Positions 1 to 8,969 of a stretch of DNA of 64,000 bases are shown here, piece after piece (within the stretch, counting starts at the first letter, position 1; the number at the start of each line of letters is the position of its first letter). This stretch comes from Opitutus sp. GAS368 (GTDB lineage: Bacteria; Verrucomicrobiota; Verrucomicrobiia; Opitutales; UBA953), in the NCBI GenBank assembly GCA_945866215.1, contig CAMBGQ010000004.1:1-64000 (forward strand), written 5' to 3'. The position numbers and the translations under genes were made by a program. The notes below the pieces were generated by a model. It was not told the origin of the DNA. It was given only the letters and a program-made list of their open reading frames with translations, and made no database searches.

Positions 1-47
1 AGCGCTGGACAGGACGCGCGCCGAGCGGGCAATCTCAGAGGCCTGCG

Positions 48-1961
48 ATGAGCGACTCTTTAAGGCACGAATGCGGCATTGCCCTTGTCCGGCTGACCAA
101 GGACCTGAAATGGTATCAGGAGAAGTACGGCACCCCGCTCCACGGCTTCAACCAACTCTTCCTCCTGATGGAGAAACAGCATAACCGCGGGCAGGACGGC
201 GCCGGCATCGGCTGCGTCAAGATTGGGGCGGAGAACGGCGAGGCTTTCCTTTTCCGCGACCGCGAGATCGGCGCCCAGGGCCTGACCCAGATCTTCACCC
301 GCCAGATCAAGACCTACTCCGACAAGATGCGCGAAGGCGTCATCGTCCCCGAATTTCCGGAAACAGTTAAGCGACATTTCGACTTTGGTGGCGAACTCCT
401 CCTCGGGCACCTCCGCTACGGGACCTCGGGTAATTTCGACTCAGTCTCCTGCCATCCTTACGCCCGCAAATCCATCTGGCCGACCCGTAACCTGCTCGTC
501 GCCGGCAACTTTAACCTGACGAACACCAACGAGCTCAATGCCTCGCTCTCGGAGCGCGGCGCGCACGTCATCTACTCGACCGACACGCAGTCGATCCTCG
601 AGGAGGTCGGTTTCTGGTTGGACGAAGAACACGACCGCCTCTTCAAAGCTTTCAAGGACCAGGGACTCGAGGGCGCGGCGGTGCAGACCGAGATTTCCAA
701 GCACATGGACATCGGTAACATCCTGCGCAAGGCGACCAAGAACTGGGACGGCGGCTACGCCATCGCCGGCCTCATCGGCAACGGTGATAGCTTCGTCATC
801 CGCGACCCTAATGGCATCCGCCCTTGCTGGTATGCCCGCACCGAAGACCTCATCGCGGTGGCCTCTGAGCGCGTCGCACTGATGACCATCGTCGGCGTGA
901 ACCAGGAAGATGTGCATGAGCTGCCTCCGGGCTCAGCCCTGATCATAAAGGCCGACGGTCGTCATTCGATCGAGTCCTTCCAAACCCCGGGCGAGCCCCG
1001 TTCCTGCTCCTTCGAACGCATCTACTTCTCGCGCGGCAACGACCCAGAGATCTACGCCGAACGCAAGGCGCTGGGCGCCGCGCTCGCCGACGACGTCCTC
1101 GCCCAGATTCGCGATGACCACGATAACGCCGTCTTCTCCTACATCCCGAACACGGCGGAGATCGCCTGGTATGGCCTGATGGAAGAGCTCCGAAAGCGCC
1201 GCCGCTCGCAGGTCCGCGATAAGCTCATCGATGCCCAACGCGCCGGCAAACTCGACGAGGCCCTCATCGATAAACTCGTGCTCGGCGGCTGGCCGCGCGG
1301 CGAGAAGGTCGCCCACAAAGACGTCAAGCTGCGCACGTTCATCTCCCAGGAGAAGAACCGCATGCAGATGGCTTCGCACGTCTACGACATCTCTTACGGT
1401 ACCGTCCGCGACGGCGACACGCTCGTCTGCGTCGACGACTCGATCGTCCGCGGCACGACGCTCCGCCAGTCGATTCTCCGCATTCTCGCCCGCCCTAATC
1501 CGAAACGCATCGTCATCGCCTCGACGGCCCCGCAAATCCGCTACCCGGATTGCTACGGCATCGACATGTCCGAGATGGGTAAGTTCCTGGCCTTCCAGGC
1601 CGCCGTCGCGCTCTGCAAGGATCGCGGCATGACGGACCTGCTCCGCGAAGTCTACGAAGACTGCGTCGCGCAGTCGAAGAAGCCGACGAAAGAAATGCAG
1701 AACCATGTGAAACGGATCTACGCCGCCTTCACGGAAGAGGAAATCGCCGCCAAGGCGGCGGAGCTCGTCTACCCCACGAAAAGCGGCTGGAAGGGCGAGC
1801 TGATCCTGGTGTTCCAGCAAATCGCTATGCTGCACAAGGCTTGTCCGAAGAGCCGGGGAGATTGGTATTTCACCGGCGACTACCCGACCCCGGGTGGTCT
1901 CGGCGTGCTCAACCAAGCCTACATCAACTATTGGGAGAAGCGCGAAGGCCGCTCCTACTGA
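48..1961 (+). CDS. purF: Amidophosphoribosyltransferase (long form, 637 aa)
   Basis: N-terminal nucleophile context HECGIALV, glutamine amidotransferase domain (NRGQDGAG, GHLRYGTSG), PRPP motif VCVDDSIVRGTT. Confidence 0.95.
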   Translation: MSDSLRHECGIALVRLTKDLKWYQEKYGTPLHGFNQLFLLMEKQHNRGQDGAGIGCVKIGAENGEAFLFRDREIGAQGLTQIFTRQIKTYSDKMREGVIVPEFPETVKRHFDFGGELLLGHLRYGTSGNFDSVSCHPYARKSIWPTRNLLVAGNFNLTNTNELNASLSERGAHVIYSTDTQSILEEVGFWLDEEHDRLFKAFKDQGLEGAAVQTEISKHMDIGNILRKATKNWDGGYAIAGLIGNGDSFVIRDPNGIRPCWYARTEDLIAVASERVALMTIVGVNQEDVHELPPGSALIIKADGRHSIESFQTPGEPRSCSFERIYFSRGNDPEIYAERKALGAALADDVLAQIRDDHDNAVFSYIPNTAEIAWYGLMEELRKRRRSQVRDKLIDAQRAGKLDEALIDKLVLGGWPRGEKVAHKDVKLRTFISQEKNRMQMASHVYDISYGTVRDGDTLVCVDDSIVRGTTLRQSILRILARPNPKRIVIASTAPQIRYPDCYGIDMSEMGKFLAFQAAVALCKDRGMTDLLREVYEDCVAQSKKPTKEMQNHVKRIYAAFTEEEIAAKAAELVYPTKSGWKGELILVFQQIAMLHKACPKSRGDWYFTGDYPTPGGLGVLNQAYINYWEKREGRSY

Positions 1962-3269
1962 TCACGCGTAGAAGCGGAACGGAGCGGTGCGCGCGCGGAA
2001 GGCCGCCGCATCGCCGTCCCAGCGCTGCATCCAGCGGGCGAGATCGAGGCGAGCTCCCTGCGTGCGTAATTCTTCGAAGAACGCTTCGCTGCCGAGATGC
2101 TTGATGAAAAGATCCCGCTTGCCGGTGCTCAGACCGGCGAAGGGGTTGGGTGCCCAGACGCAGGCCTGTCGGAGCATGTGTAGCGAAATCGCCGTGGGGC
2201 GTAGTTTGGGCCAGTCGTTGATACCAAGATACACGCCCTGCGTGCCATCCGCCTGCTGCTGCGGCTGGAGCAAAAGCCCGGGCACGGCGTTCCCGAAGGC
2301 GGCCATGAGGTCAGCGGCCTTGCGGCGCGGATAAGTCAGGAAACGGAAGTTCTGGTCGGCGGTGGAACTGTGGCTGAAGCCCGAATCCATGCAGCCGAGG
2401 CCGCTCATCGCATAGCCGAACGCCGCCTTGGCGTTATTTATCATCGGCGAGGTTGGGGTCCAGTTTAGTCCGGTGAGGTTCCAGGTCAGCGACCGCCGCC
2501 AACCGCGCATCGTGACGACGTCGAGCGAGCCGCGCCGGCGGGTGGCTTCGTCGACCTCAAGCACGCCGGGCGTAGCGACGGCCCACCGGGCGATTTCGCC
2601 GATGGTGAGACCGTGGACATACGGGGTCTCGTAGGCGCCCACGTAGCTGCGCCATTTGCGGTCGAGGAACGGGCCTTCGACCTTCTCGCCACCGAGCGGG
2701 TTTGGTCGGTCAAGGACGATGACACGCACGGGACGAGGAAGCGAAAAGCACGCTTCAATCACATACCGCATACAGCTAATATAGGTGTAGGAGCGGACGC
2801 CGATGTCTTGGAAATCGATGACGATAACGTCGAGGCCAGCGAGCATCTCTGGCGTGGGCTTACGCGTCGCGCCATACAACGAATAAACCGGCAGGCCGGT
2901 GCGCGTATCCTGGCCGTGGTCGACGGTGGCGTCTGCCTTGGCGACGCCTTCAAAGCCGTGCTCCGGACCGAAAAGTTTGACGAGTTTTACGCCCGGGGCG
3001 CGGGCGAGGACATCGGCGGTACGTTGGCCGAGTCCGTTGACACCGGCGCGATGCGTGACGAGTCCGCAACGGAGGCCCTGGAGACGGGCGAAGCCTTCCG
3101 CGGCGAGCACGTCGATTCCGAGTATGACCTTACCGACGACGGGTGCGGACGGCGCCGGGACGGCGGGCCCAGCGTAACCGCCACCGCCACCGCCGCCAGC
3201 GCAGCCAGAAAGAGCGACGGCGCCCAGCGAACCTAGGGCGGTGAGGTGGAGAAACTCGCGACGTTCCAT
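1962..3269 (-). CDS. DUF1343 / NamZ-type exo-beta-N-acetylmuramidase-like lipoprotein
   Basis: MERREFLHLTALGSLGAVALSGCAGG: RR motif plus lipobox; GLVTHRAG, LFGPEHGFEG, SLYGATRKPTPEML, DFQDIGVRSYTYI motifs of DUF1343. Confidence 0.85.
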   Translation of the reverse strand: MERREFLHLTALGSLGAVALSGCAGGGGGGGYAGPAVPAPSAPVVGKVILGIDVLAAEGFARLQGLRCGLVTHRAGVNGLGQRTADVLARAPGVKLVKLFGPEHGFEGVAKADATVDHGQDTRTGLPVYSLYGATRKPTPEMLAGLDVIVIDFQDIGVRSYTYISCMRYVIEACFSLPRPVRVIVLDRPNPLGGEKVEGPFLDRKWRSYVGAYETPYVHGLTIGEIARWAVATPGVLEVDEATRRRGSLDVVTMRGWRRSLTWNLTGLNWTPTSPMINNAKAAFGYAMSGLGCMDSGFSHSSTADQNFRFLTYPRRKAADLMAAFGNAVPGLLLQPQQQADGTQGVYLGINDWPKLRPTAISLHMLRQACVWAPNPFAGLSTGKRDLFIKHLGSEAFFEELRTQGARLDLARWMQRWDGDAAAFRARTAPFRFYA

Positions 3270-3369
3270 AGGGGGTGGTGCGGGCATCTTCGGCGTTTTG
3301 CCGGGCGGTTCAAAGATTGAAATCGAAAATCCGTTTGCAGGCAGGTCGGCTCAGCGGCACCTTTCCCTC

Positions 3370-3948
3370 ATGCGCGTCGCCCTCCTCGGTTCTGGTCGCG
3401 GCTCCAATGCCGAGGCGGTCCTGCGCGCCCAGGCCGACGGTCGCCTCGGCCGGGCCAAGGTGGCCGGTCTCTGGTGCGACATCCCGACCTGTAAGATGTT
3501 GGAACTCGGCCCGAAATACGCCGTGCCAGCCCGGTTCCTCGACCCTGGCTCCTTTAAGACGAAGTTCTCTCCAGAGCGCGAACAGGCTTGGGCCGATGAC
3601 CTCCTGGCAGCCCAGATCGACCTGCTCGTGCTGGCTGGGTTCATGCGCGTGATCAAGGCCCCCCTTCTCGACACTTTCGCGGGCCGTATCATCAACCTCC
3701 ACCCCAGCCTCCTGCCCGCCTTCCCGGGACTTGATGGCATCGGCCAAGCCTACAAGGCCGGCGTCCTTGAGGCGGGCTGCACGGTCCATTGGGTCAATGC
3801 CGAGATCGACGGCGGCGCCCACCTCGGCCAGAACCGGATTAGACGCGAGGCGGGGGACACCCTCGAAACCTTCGCGGGAAAAATCCATGCCGCTGAGCAT
3901 GCCCTGCTCCCCGCGGTGATCGCCCACCTGAGCGAGACCCCTGCCTGA
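3370..3948 (+). CDS. purN: Phosphoribosylglycinamide formyltransferase
   Basis: MRVALLGSGRGSNAEAV..., LAGFMRVI, INLHPSLLPAFPG, GCTVHWVNAEIDGG; ATG at 3370. Confidence 0.93.
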   Translation: MRVALLGSGRGSNAEAVLRAQADGRLGRAKVAGLWCDIPTCKMLELGPKYAVPARFLDPGSFKTKFSPEREQAWADDLLAAQIDLLVLAGFMRVIKAPLLDTFAGRIINLHPSLLPAFPGLDGIGQAYKAGVLEAGCTVHWVNAEIDGGAHLGQNRIRREAGDTLETFAGKIHAAEHALLPAVIAHLSETPA

Positions 3949-4835
3949 TGGTCGAACTGAAGTGTCCCATCCACGAGGATATGGTCCAGCCGCTGGAGGA
4001 CCATTTCTGTGAACTCACCCGCTCGTCGTGGATGCTCTTCCACGAAGGCCCCGGGAAGCCTCACTTCGTGATGGGGTACTTCGACACTAAGCCCGAGGCC
4101 GACGAAGCCTGGGCTGGCCTACGCAAAGCCTTTAAGAAACTCCCCGAGGCCTATGAAGAAACCCTCATGGCCGACAAGGACTGGAAGGAAGCCTATAAGG
4201 AGCACCTCAAGCCTTGGGATCATGGCCGACTGCACTGGGTCCCCGCCTGGATGCGCGGCAAGTATGCCGTCCCAGCCGATGCCGCGGTGATCTGGTTCGA
4301 CGCCGGTCTGGCCTTCGGCACCGGCGACCACCCGACGACCCGACTCTGCGCCATCCGCATGATGGACTTCCTCGAGACGCACGCCGCCGCCAAGGTCTCG
4401 GTCACGGATGCGGGCTGTGGCTCGGGCATCCTCGCCCTTTCCGCCGCCAAGTTGGGTTGTGGACGTATCGCCGGTTTCGACCGCGATCCTGAGTCCGTCC
4501 GCGTCAGCATCGCCAATCGCGAAGACAACGGCATCGCCGAGGAGGCCGTCGCCTTTCACCACGCTGGCCTCGAAGAAGGCTTCCGTCTCACCGGCCGCGC
4601 CGACGTCGTCCTCGCTAATATCATCAGCGACGTGCTCTGCATCTATGCTGATAACCTCATCGACTCCGTCAGCCCCGGCGGCGTGCTCGCGCTCAGCGGC
4701 ATCCTCGCCAAGGAACAGGACACGGTCCGCACCCACTTCGAAGGCAAATGCCGCGAAGCTTGGGGCGAGGGCATGAAATCGGACGGACGTATTATGGGCG
4801 AATGGAGCGACGTCGCCCTCTTCCGCCCGCTCTGA
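3948..4835 (+). CDS. prmA: Ribosomal protein L11 methyltransferase
   Basis: DAGLAFGTGDHPTT and DAGCGSGILALSAAKLG SAM-binding motif, VLANIISDVL; starts at the last base of the purN stop. Confidence 0.88.
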   Translation: MVELKCPIHEDMVQPLEDHFCELTRSSWMLFHEGPGKPHFVMGYFDTKPEADEAWAGLRKAFKKLPEAYEETLMADKDWKEAYKEHLKPWDHGRLHWVPAWMRGKYAVPADAAVIWFDAGLAFGTGDHPTTRLCAIRMMDFLETHAAAKVSVTDAGCGSGILALSAAKLGCGRIAGFDRDPESVRVSIANREDNGIAEEAVAFHHAGLEEGFRLTGRADVVLANIISDVLCIYADNLIDSVSPGGVLALSGILAKEQDTVRTHFEGKCREAWGEGMKSDGRIMGEWSDVALFRPL

Positions 4836-4873
4836 GCTGTTGCTTCGCTCGCCCTTCCTCCTTCACTCGCCTC

Positions 4874-5326
4874 ATGAACGACGTCACCGCCCAACGAATC
4901 CGCTACGGGCGCATTATTGTGATTCTGTTCGGCCTCCTGTGCGTCGGCCTCGGCGTCATTGATCTCATTGGCGGCGTCAGACTCGGCCCGCTTTATATCC
5001 CGCCCCGCTGGGATCCGGCCATCGTCACGTTCCCGGTCGCCCTCCGCGTGGAGTGCTGGTTCTTCATCGCCTACGCCGGTCTGCTATTCCTTCCCTGGCG
5101 CCGCATCGAGAACCCAAAGGTGTGGCGCTGGCTCTTCAGCCTGCTCAGCGTGGCCTCCGTCGTCTTCGCGATGGCGATGATCTGCGAAGTGATGGCCAAG
5201 AACTACATCGCGCAGAACGCTGGCCTAAAGGCGAAGATCCCGGTCTTCCAAGCGGTCTTGCTCTTCCTCAGCCTCGGTCAGATCCCGATCGAGCTGTTCA
5301 GTCGTAAGCCCGAGCTGCTCGACTGA
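4874..5326 (+). CDS. Hypothetical multi-pass membrane protein
   Basis: 150 aa ORF from ATG 4874 with several hydrophobic segments. Confidence 0.55.
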   Translation: MNDVTAQRIRYGRIIVILFGLLCVGLGVIDLIGGVRLGPLYIPPRWDPAIVTFPVALRVECWFFIAYAGLLFLPWRRIENPKVWRWLFSLLSVASVVFAMAMICEVMAKNYIAQNAGLKAKIPVFQAVLLFLSLGQIPIELFSRKPELLD

Positions 5327-6460
5327 TCAGAGCGCAGCGTGCAAAGCCTCGGCGCGGCGGATGGCTTCTTCGAGCGTTGTCGCGGTGACAGTGATGTGGC
5401 CCATCTTGCGGCCCGGCGCCGCTTTACCCTTATCGTAGAGGTGCAACTTGGCGGAAGGATCGGCGAGGACCTTGGTCCAGTCGGGCTCCTGGCCATTGCG
5501 CCAGACGTCGCCGAGCAGGTTCACCATCGCGGAAGGTGCGAGCGGCTTCGTGCCACCGAGCGGCAAGCCGCACACGGCGCGGATGTGCTGTTCGAACTGG
5601 CTGGTCTCGTTGGCGTCAAAAGTCTGGTGGCCGCTGTTGTGCGGACGTGGGGCGAGCTCGTTGACGACGATGCGGCCGTCCTTCACGAACATCTCGACGG
5701 CGAGGAGGCCGACGAGCTGAATCTTGTCGGCGATGCTCAGAGCTAGGGCGCGAGCTTCGGCGGCCGTAGCTTCAGAAATGCGGGCCGGCGAAATCGAAAG
5801 GTGTAGGATGTGGTTCCGGTGAATGTTTTCGGCGGGGTCATAAACCGCGGTGCGACCATCGACCGTACGGGCGACGAGCACCGAAATCTCCATCTGGAAC
5901 GGTACCCACGCTTCGAGGACGCCGACCGCGCCGCCAATCTTGTCCCAGGCCGCGGCGAGATCAGCCTCAGCGGTCGGTAGCTTCACTTGGCCCTTCCCAT
6001 CATAACCAAAATCCGCCGTCTTCAGTACGCACGGGAAACCAACGGTCTTCACGGCCGCCTGCAGCTCGGTCAGCGACGAAACGACGGCGAAGTTTGCGCA
6101 AGGGATGCCGGAGGCGCGGAGGAACTCCTTCTCGCGGCGACGATTCTGGCAGGTCGCCAAGACATTGGCCGAAGGGTGGCTCGGGACAGACTTCGCGACG
6201 AACTCAACGGTCGCGGGTGGGATGTTTTCGAATTCGAGCGTGATACGGCCGCAGCCCTGGGCGAAGCGCGTGAGTGCGGCAGTATCGTTCCAGTCGGCGG
6301 TGATATGCTCATCGGCAATCGCCGCCGCACAGGCGCCGGCGGAAGGGTCGAACGTGCGCACCTTATAACCGAGACGGCGCGCGGCGAGGGCCGACATCCG
6401 ACCCAGCTGGCCGCCGCCGAGGATACCGATGGTGCCGCCGGGTTGCAGAGGTCGCTCCAT
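5327..6460 (-). CDS. purK: 5-(carboxyamino)imidazole ribonucleotide synthase
   Basis: GTIGILGGGQLGRMSALAARRLGYKV; ATP-grasp motifs; NELAPRPHNSGHQT; followed by purE. Confidence 0.95.
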   Translation of the reverse strand: MERPLQPGGTIGILGGGQLGRMSALAARRLGYKVRTFDPSAGACAAAIADEHITADWNDTAALTRFAQGCGRITLEFENIPPATVEFVAKSVPSHPSANVLATCQNRRREKEFLRASGIPCANFAVVSSLTELQAAVKTVGFPCVLKTADFGYDGKGQVKLPTAEADLAAAWDKIGGAVGVLEAWVPFQMEISVLVARTVDGRTAVYDPAENIHRNHILHLSISPARISEATAAEARALALSIADKIQLVGLLAVEMFVKDGRIVVNELAPRPHNSGHQTFDANETSQFEQHIRAVCGLPLGGTKPLAPSAMVNLLGDVWRNGQEPDWTKVLADPSAKLHLYDKGKAAPGRKMGHITVTATTLEEAIRRAEALHAAL

Positions 6461-6463
6461 GGC

Positions 6464-6985
6464 TTAGCGCTTCTTGCCCTTGCGACCAGGAATGGGGTTC
6501 TCGAGGACGGCCTTGGTCTGAGCGGCCCGATAACTGTCGAGCTTCTTAGCCAGTTTAGCGTCGGTGAGGGCCAGAATCGCGGCGGCGCCAAGAGCGGCGT
6601 TGATCGCACCCGCGCGGCCGATTGCGAACGTGTGCACGGGGATGCCAGCCGGCATCTGAACGATCGAGAGTAAGGAGTCGATGCCGTCGAGCGTCTTGGA
6701 CTGCACGGGGACGCCCATGACGGGGAGCGAAGTCATCGCGGCCACCATACCAGGGAGGTGCGCCGCACCACCGGCACCCGCGATGATGACCTTCAGCCCA
6801 TGACGACGGGCAGCCAGGGCGTAGTCCTTGAGCTTAAGCGGCGTGCGGTGGGCGCTCACGACATCGGCCTCAAAGGCGATGCCGAGTTTCTTAAGAGTGT
6901 CGGCGGCGTTGACCATCGTCTCCCAATCGGACTGGGAACCCATGATGATGCCGACCAGAGGTGCGGAGGAAAGCGCGCGAGCCAT
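6464..6985 (-). CDS. purE: 5-(carboxyamino)imidazole ribonucleotide mutase
   Basis: [46 protein letters not shown]. Confidence 0.95.
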   Translation of the reverse strand: MARALSSAPLVGIIMGSQSDWETMVNAADTLKKLGIAFEADVVSAHRTPLKLKDYALAARRHGLKVIIAGAGGAAHLPGMVAAMTSLPVMGVPVQSKTLDGIDSLLSIVQMPAGIPVHTFAIGRAGAINAALGAAAILALTDAKLAKKLDSYRAAQTKAVLENPIPGRKGKKR

Positions 6986-7036
6986 GCCCGTAGCGTGTCT
7001 CAGCCGTGCCCGCCTGTGAAGCCCGAAGCGTAAAAA

Positions 7037-8938
7037 CTATTCCACAAACGGCACGTATTCGGGCACCAGCTTGCGGATTCCTTGCTTACAGGCGGCGGTA
7101 TCCATCCGCACGAGTTCGGCGACCTGAGCGAGCAAATCGGCTGGCGGCGGGGTCGCCGACGATGAAGCCATGAAGCGGAAGACGCGGGGGTGCTTCGTCG
7201 GACGGAATTCCTCTCCGGCGCAGAGCAGCTCCTCGACGAGTTTCTCGCCTGGCCGCAGGCCGGTGATCCGGATCTCGATATCGATCTCCGGGCGCAGGCC
7301 ACTGAGCTCGATGAGTTGGCGAGCGACGTCGATAATCTTCAAAGGCTGGCCCATCTCGAGGACGAGGATGTCCCCAGCGTCGCCCTGCGTCGCGCTCTGG
7401 AGCACAAGCCCGACGGCCTCTGGGATTGTCATGAAATAACGCTTCACCTCCGGGTGCGTCACGGTGACGGGACCACCGGCGGCGATTTGGCGCCGGAAGA
7501 TTGGGACCACCGAGCCGGAGGAACCGAGGACGTTGCCGAAGCGGACAGCCATGAAGCGAGTCTGAGCGCCTTCGTGGACTTGAAGGGAGTGAATCATGCG
7601 TTCGGCGAGCCGCTTGGTCGCACCCATGACATTGGTTGGATTAACCGCCTTGTCCGAAGAGATGAGCACGAACTTATCGGCGCCATGTTTCGCCGCCAAA
7701 TGGGCGACGACCCAGGTACCGTTCACGTTGTTCTTCAAGGCTTCGCCGGGCATCGCCTCCATCATCGGCACGTGCTTATGCGCGGCGGCGTGGAGGATGA
7801 GGCTGGGGCGATACCGCTGGAAAATCTCCGTCATCCGATGAAGGTCGGTGACATCGGCGACGAGCGGCGTGATGAGGGCGCCAGCGCCGGCCGCAATCAG
7901 TTCCTGCTCGGCCTGATAAAGCAACACCTCGCACTGATCGAGTAAGAGAAGGCGGGCCGGCGAACAGGCGGCCACCTGCCGGCAGAGCTCGAGCCCGATA
8001 CTCCCGCCGGCACCCGTGACGAGGATGACGCGGCCCTTGATCAGGTCAGCGATAGCGACACCGTCGAGTTTGGCGGGCTCGCGTCCGAGAATGTCTTCGA
8101 CGGAGATCGGCCGGAGATCGCTGGCGCGCACTCGCCCGCCCGCCAGATCGGACATAGATGGTACCACGAGCACGCGCTGGTGGCTGGCCGAGGCGAGAGC
8201 GCTGACCTCGCGGATGCGGCGCACCGCGGAGGCGGGCAAGGCGAGGATGATTTCGGTGACCCCATATTTCTCCGCTAACTCGGGTATCCGCTCCGGCGCG
8301 CCGATTACCGGTACGCCATGGATATGCAGGCTATGCTTGGCAACATCGTCATCCAGGAAGCAGACCGGCTCGATGCCGTGGCCGCGGCGGCTAAGCAAAT
8401 CGGCCGCAAGCAGGGCGCCGTCGCGGCCCGCCCCGACAATCGCGACACGTTCGACGATGCCGGTATTCGCTGATTCCATAGTCCAGAACCTTTCGCGCAA
8501 GGCGCGAATCGAGACCCGGAAGCCGATGAAAAAGACCAGCGAGAGGTTGAGGTCGACCAGGGCGACGCCGCGCGGAATGCTGAAGGCGTCCGTCGGAGCA
8601 GAACCGGGTAAGAATAACGAAAGCACGACGACGAAGGCGGAGGCCATTACGAGCGCCATGACCATGCGGAGCGCGTCCGGCAGCCGGAAATAATAAAATA
8701 CGCCGCGGAACTGGCCCCAGGCCCAGAGCAGCAGGACCTTAAGCGGAATCAGCCAGAGCAGCACCATCGGGCGCTGAACATAGAGATAGGCCTCGGCAGC
8801 CTGACCCTCGACGCCAGAGAGCACTTCAGGCCCGACGAAGCGAAGCTCATACGCAAACCAGATGGACAGCGCCGCCAAGGCTCCATAGGTCGCGAAGAAG
8901 AATGCAGCGCGGGTGAGGCGGTGGACTGGGGCAGCCAT
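7037..8938 (-). CDS. Polysaccharide-biosynthesis nucleoside-diphosphate sugar epimerase/dehydratase (CapD/WbpM/PglF-like)
   Basis: N-terminal TM segments, two Rossmann domains, GAGGSIGLELCRQ, HAAAHKHVPMME, SSDKAVNPTNVMGATKR. Confidence 0.9.
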   Translation of the reverse strand: MAAPVHRLTRAAFFFATYGALAALSIWFAYELRFVGPEVLSGVEGQAAEAYLYVQRPMVLLWLIPLKVLLLWAWGQFRGVFYYFRLPDALRMVMALVMASAFVVVLSLFLPGSAPTDAFSIPRGVALVDLNLSLVFFIGFRVSIRALRERFWTMESANTGIVERVAIVGAGRDGALLAADLLSRRGHGIEPVCFLDDDVAKHSLHIHGVPVIGAPERIPELAEKYGVTEIILALPASAVRRIREVSALASASHQRVLVVPSMSDLAGGRVRASDLRPISVEDILGREPAKLDGVAIADLIKGRVILVTGAGGSIGLELCRQVAACSPARLLLLDQCEVLLYQAEQELIAAGAGALITPLVADVTDLHRMTEIFQRYRPSLILHAAAHKHVPMMEAMPGEALKNNVNGTWVVAHLAAKHGADKFVLISSDKAVNPTNVMGATKRLAERMIHSLQVHEGAQTRFMAVRFGNVLGSSGSVVPIFRRQIAAGGPVTVTHPEVKRYFMTIPEAVGLVLQSATQGDAGDILVLEMGQPLKIIDVARQLIELSGLRPEIDIEIRITGLRPGEKLVEELLCAGEEFRPTKHPRVFRFMASSSATPPPADLLAQVAELVRMDTAACKQGIRKLVPEYVPFVE

Positions 8939-8969
8939 GGGGTCGCTTTATAATCAGGACCCGGGGCGT

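Noticed and set aside
933-1916. 327 aa minus-strand ORF opposite purF
   Set aside because: Shadow ORF of purF; no recognisable domain.
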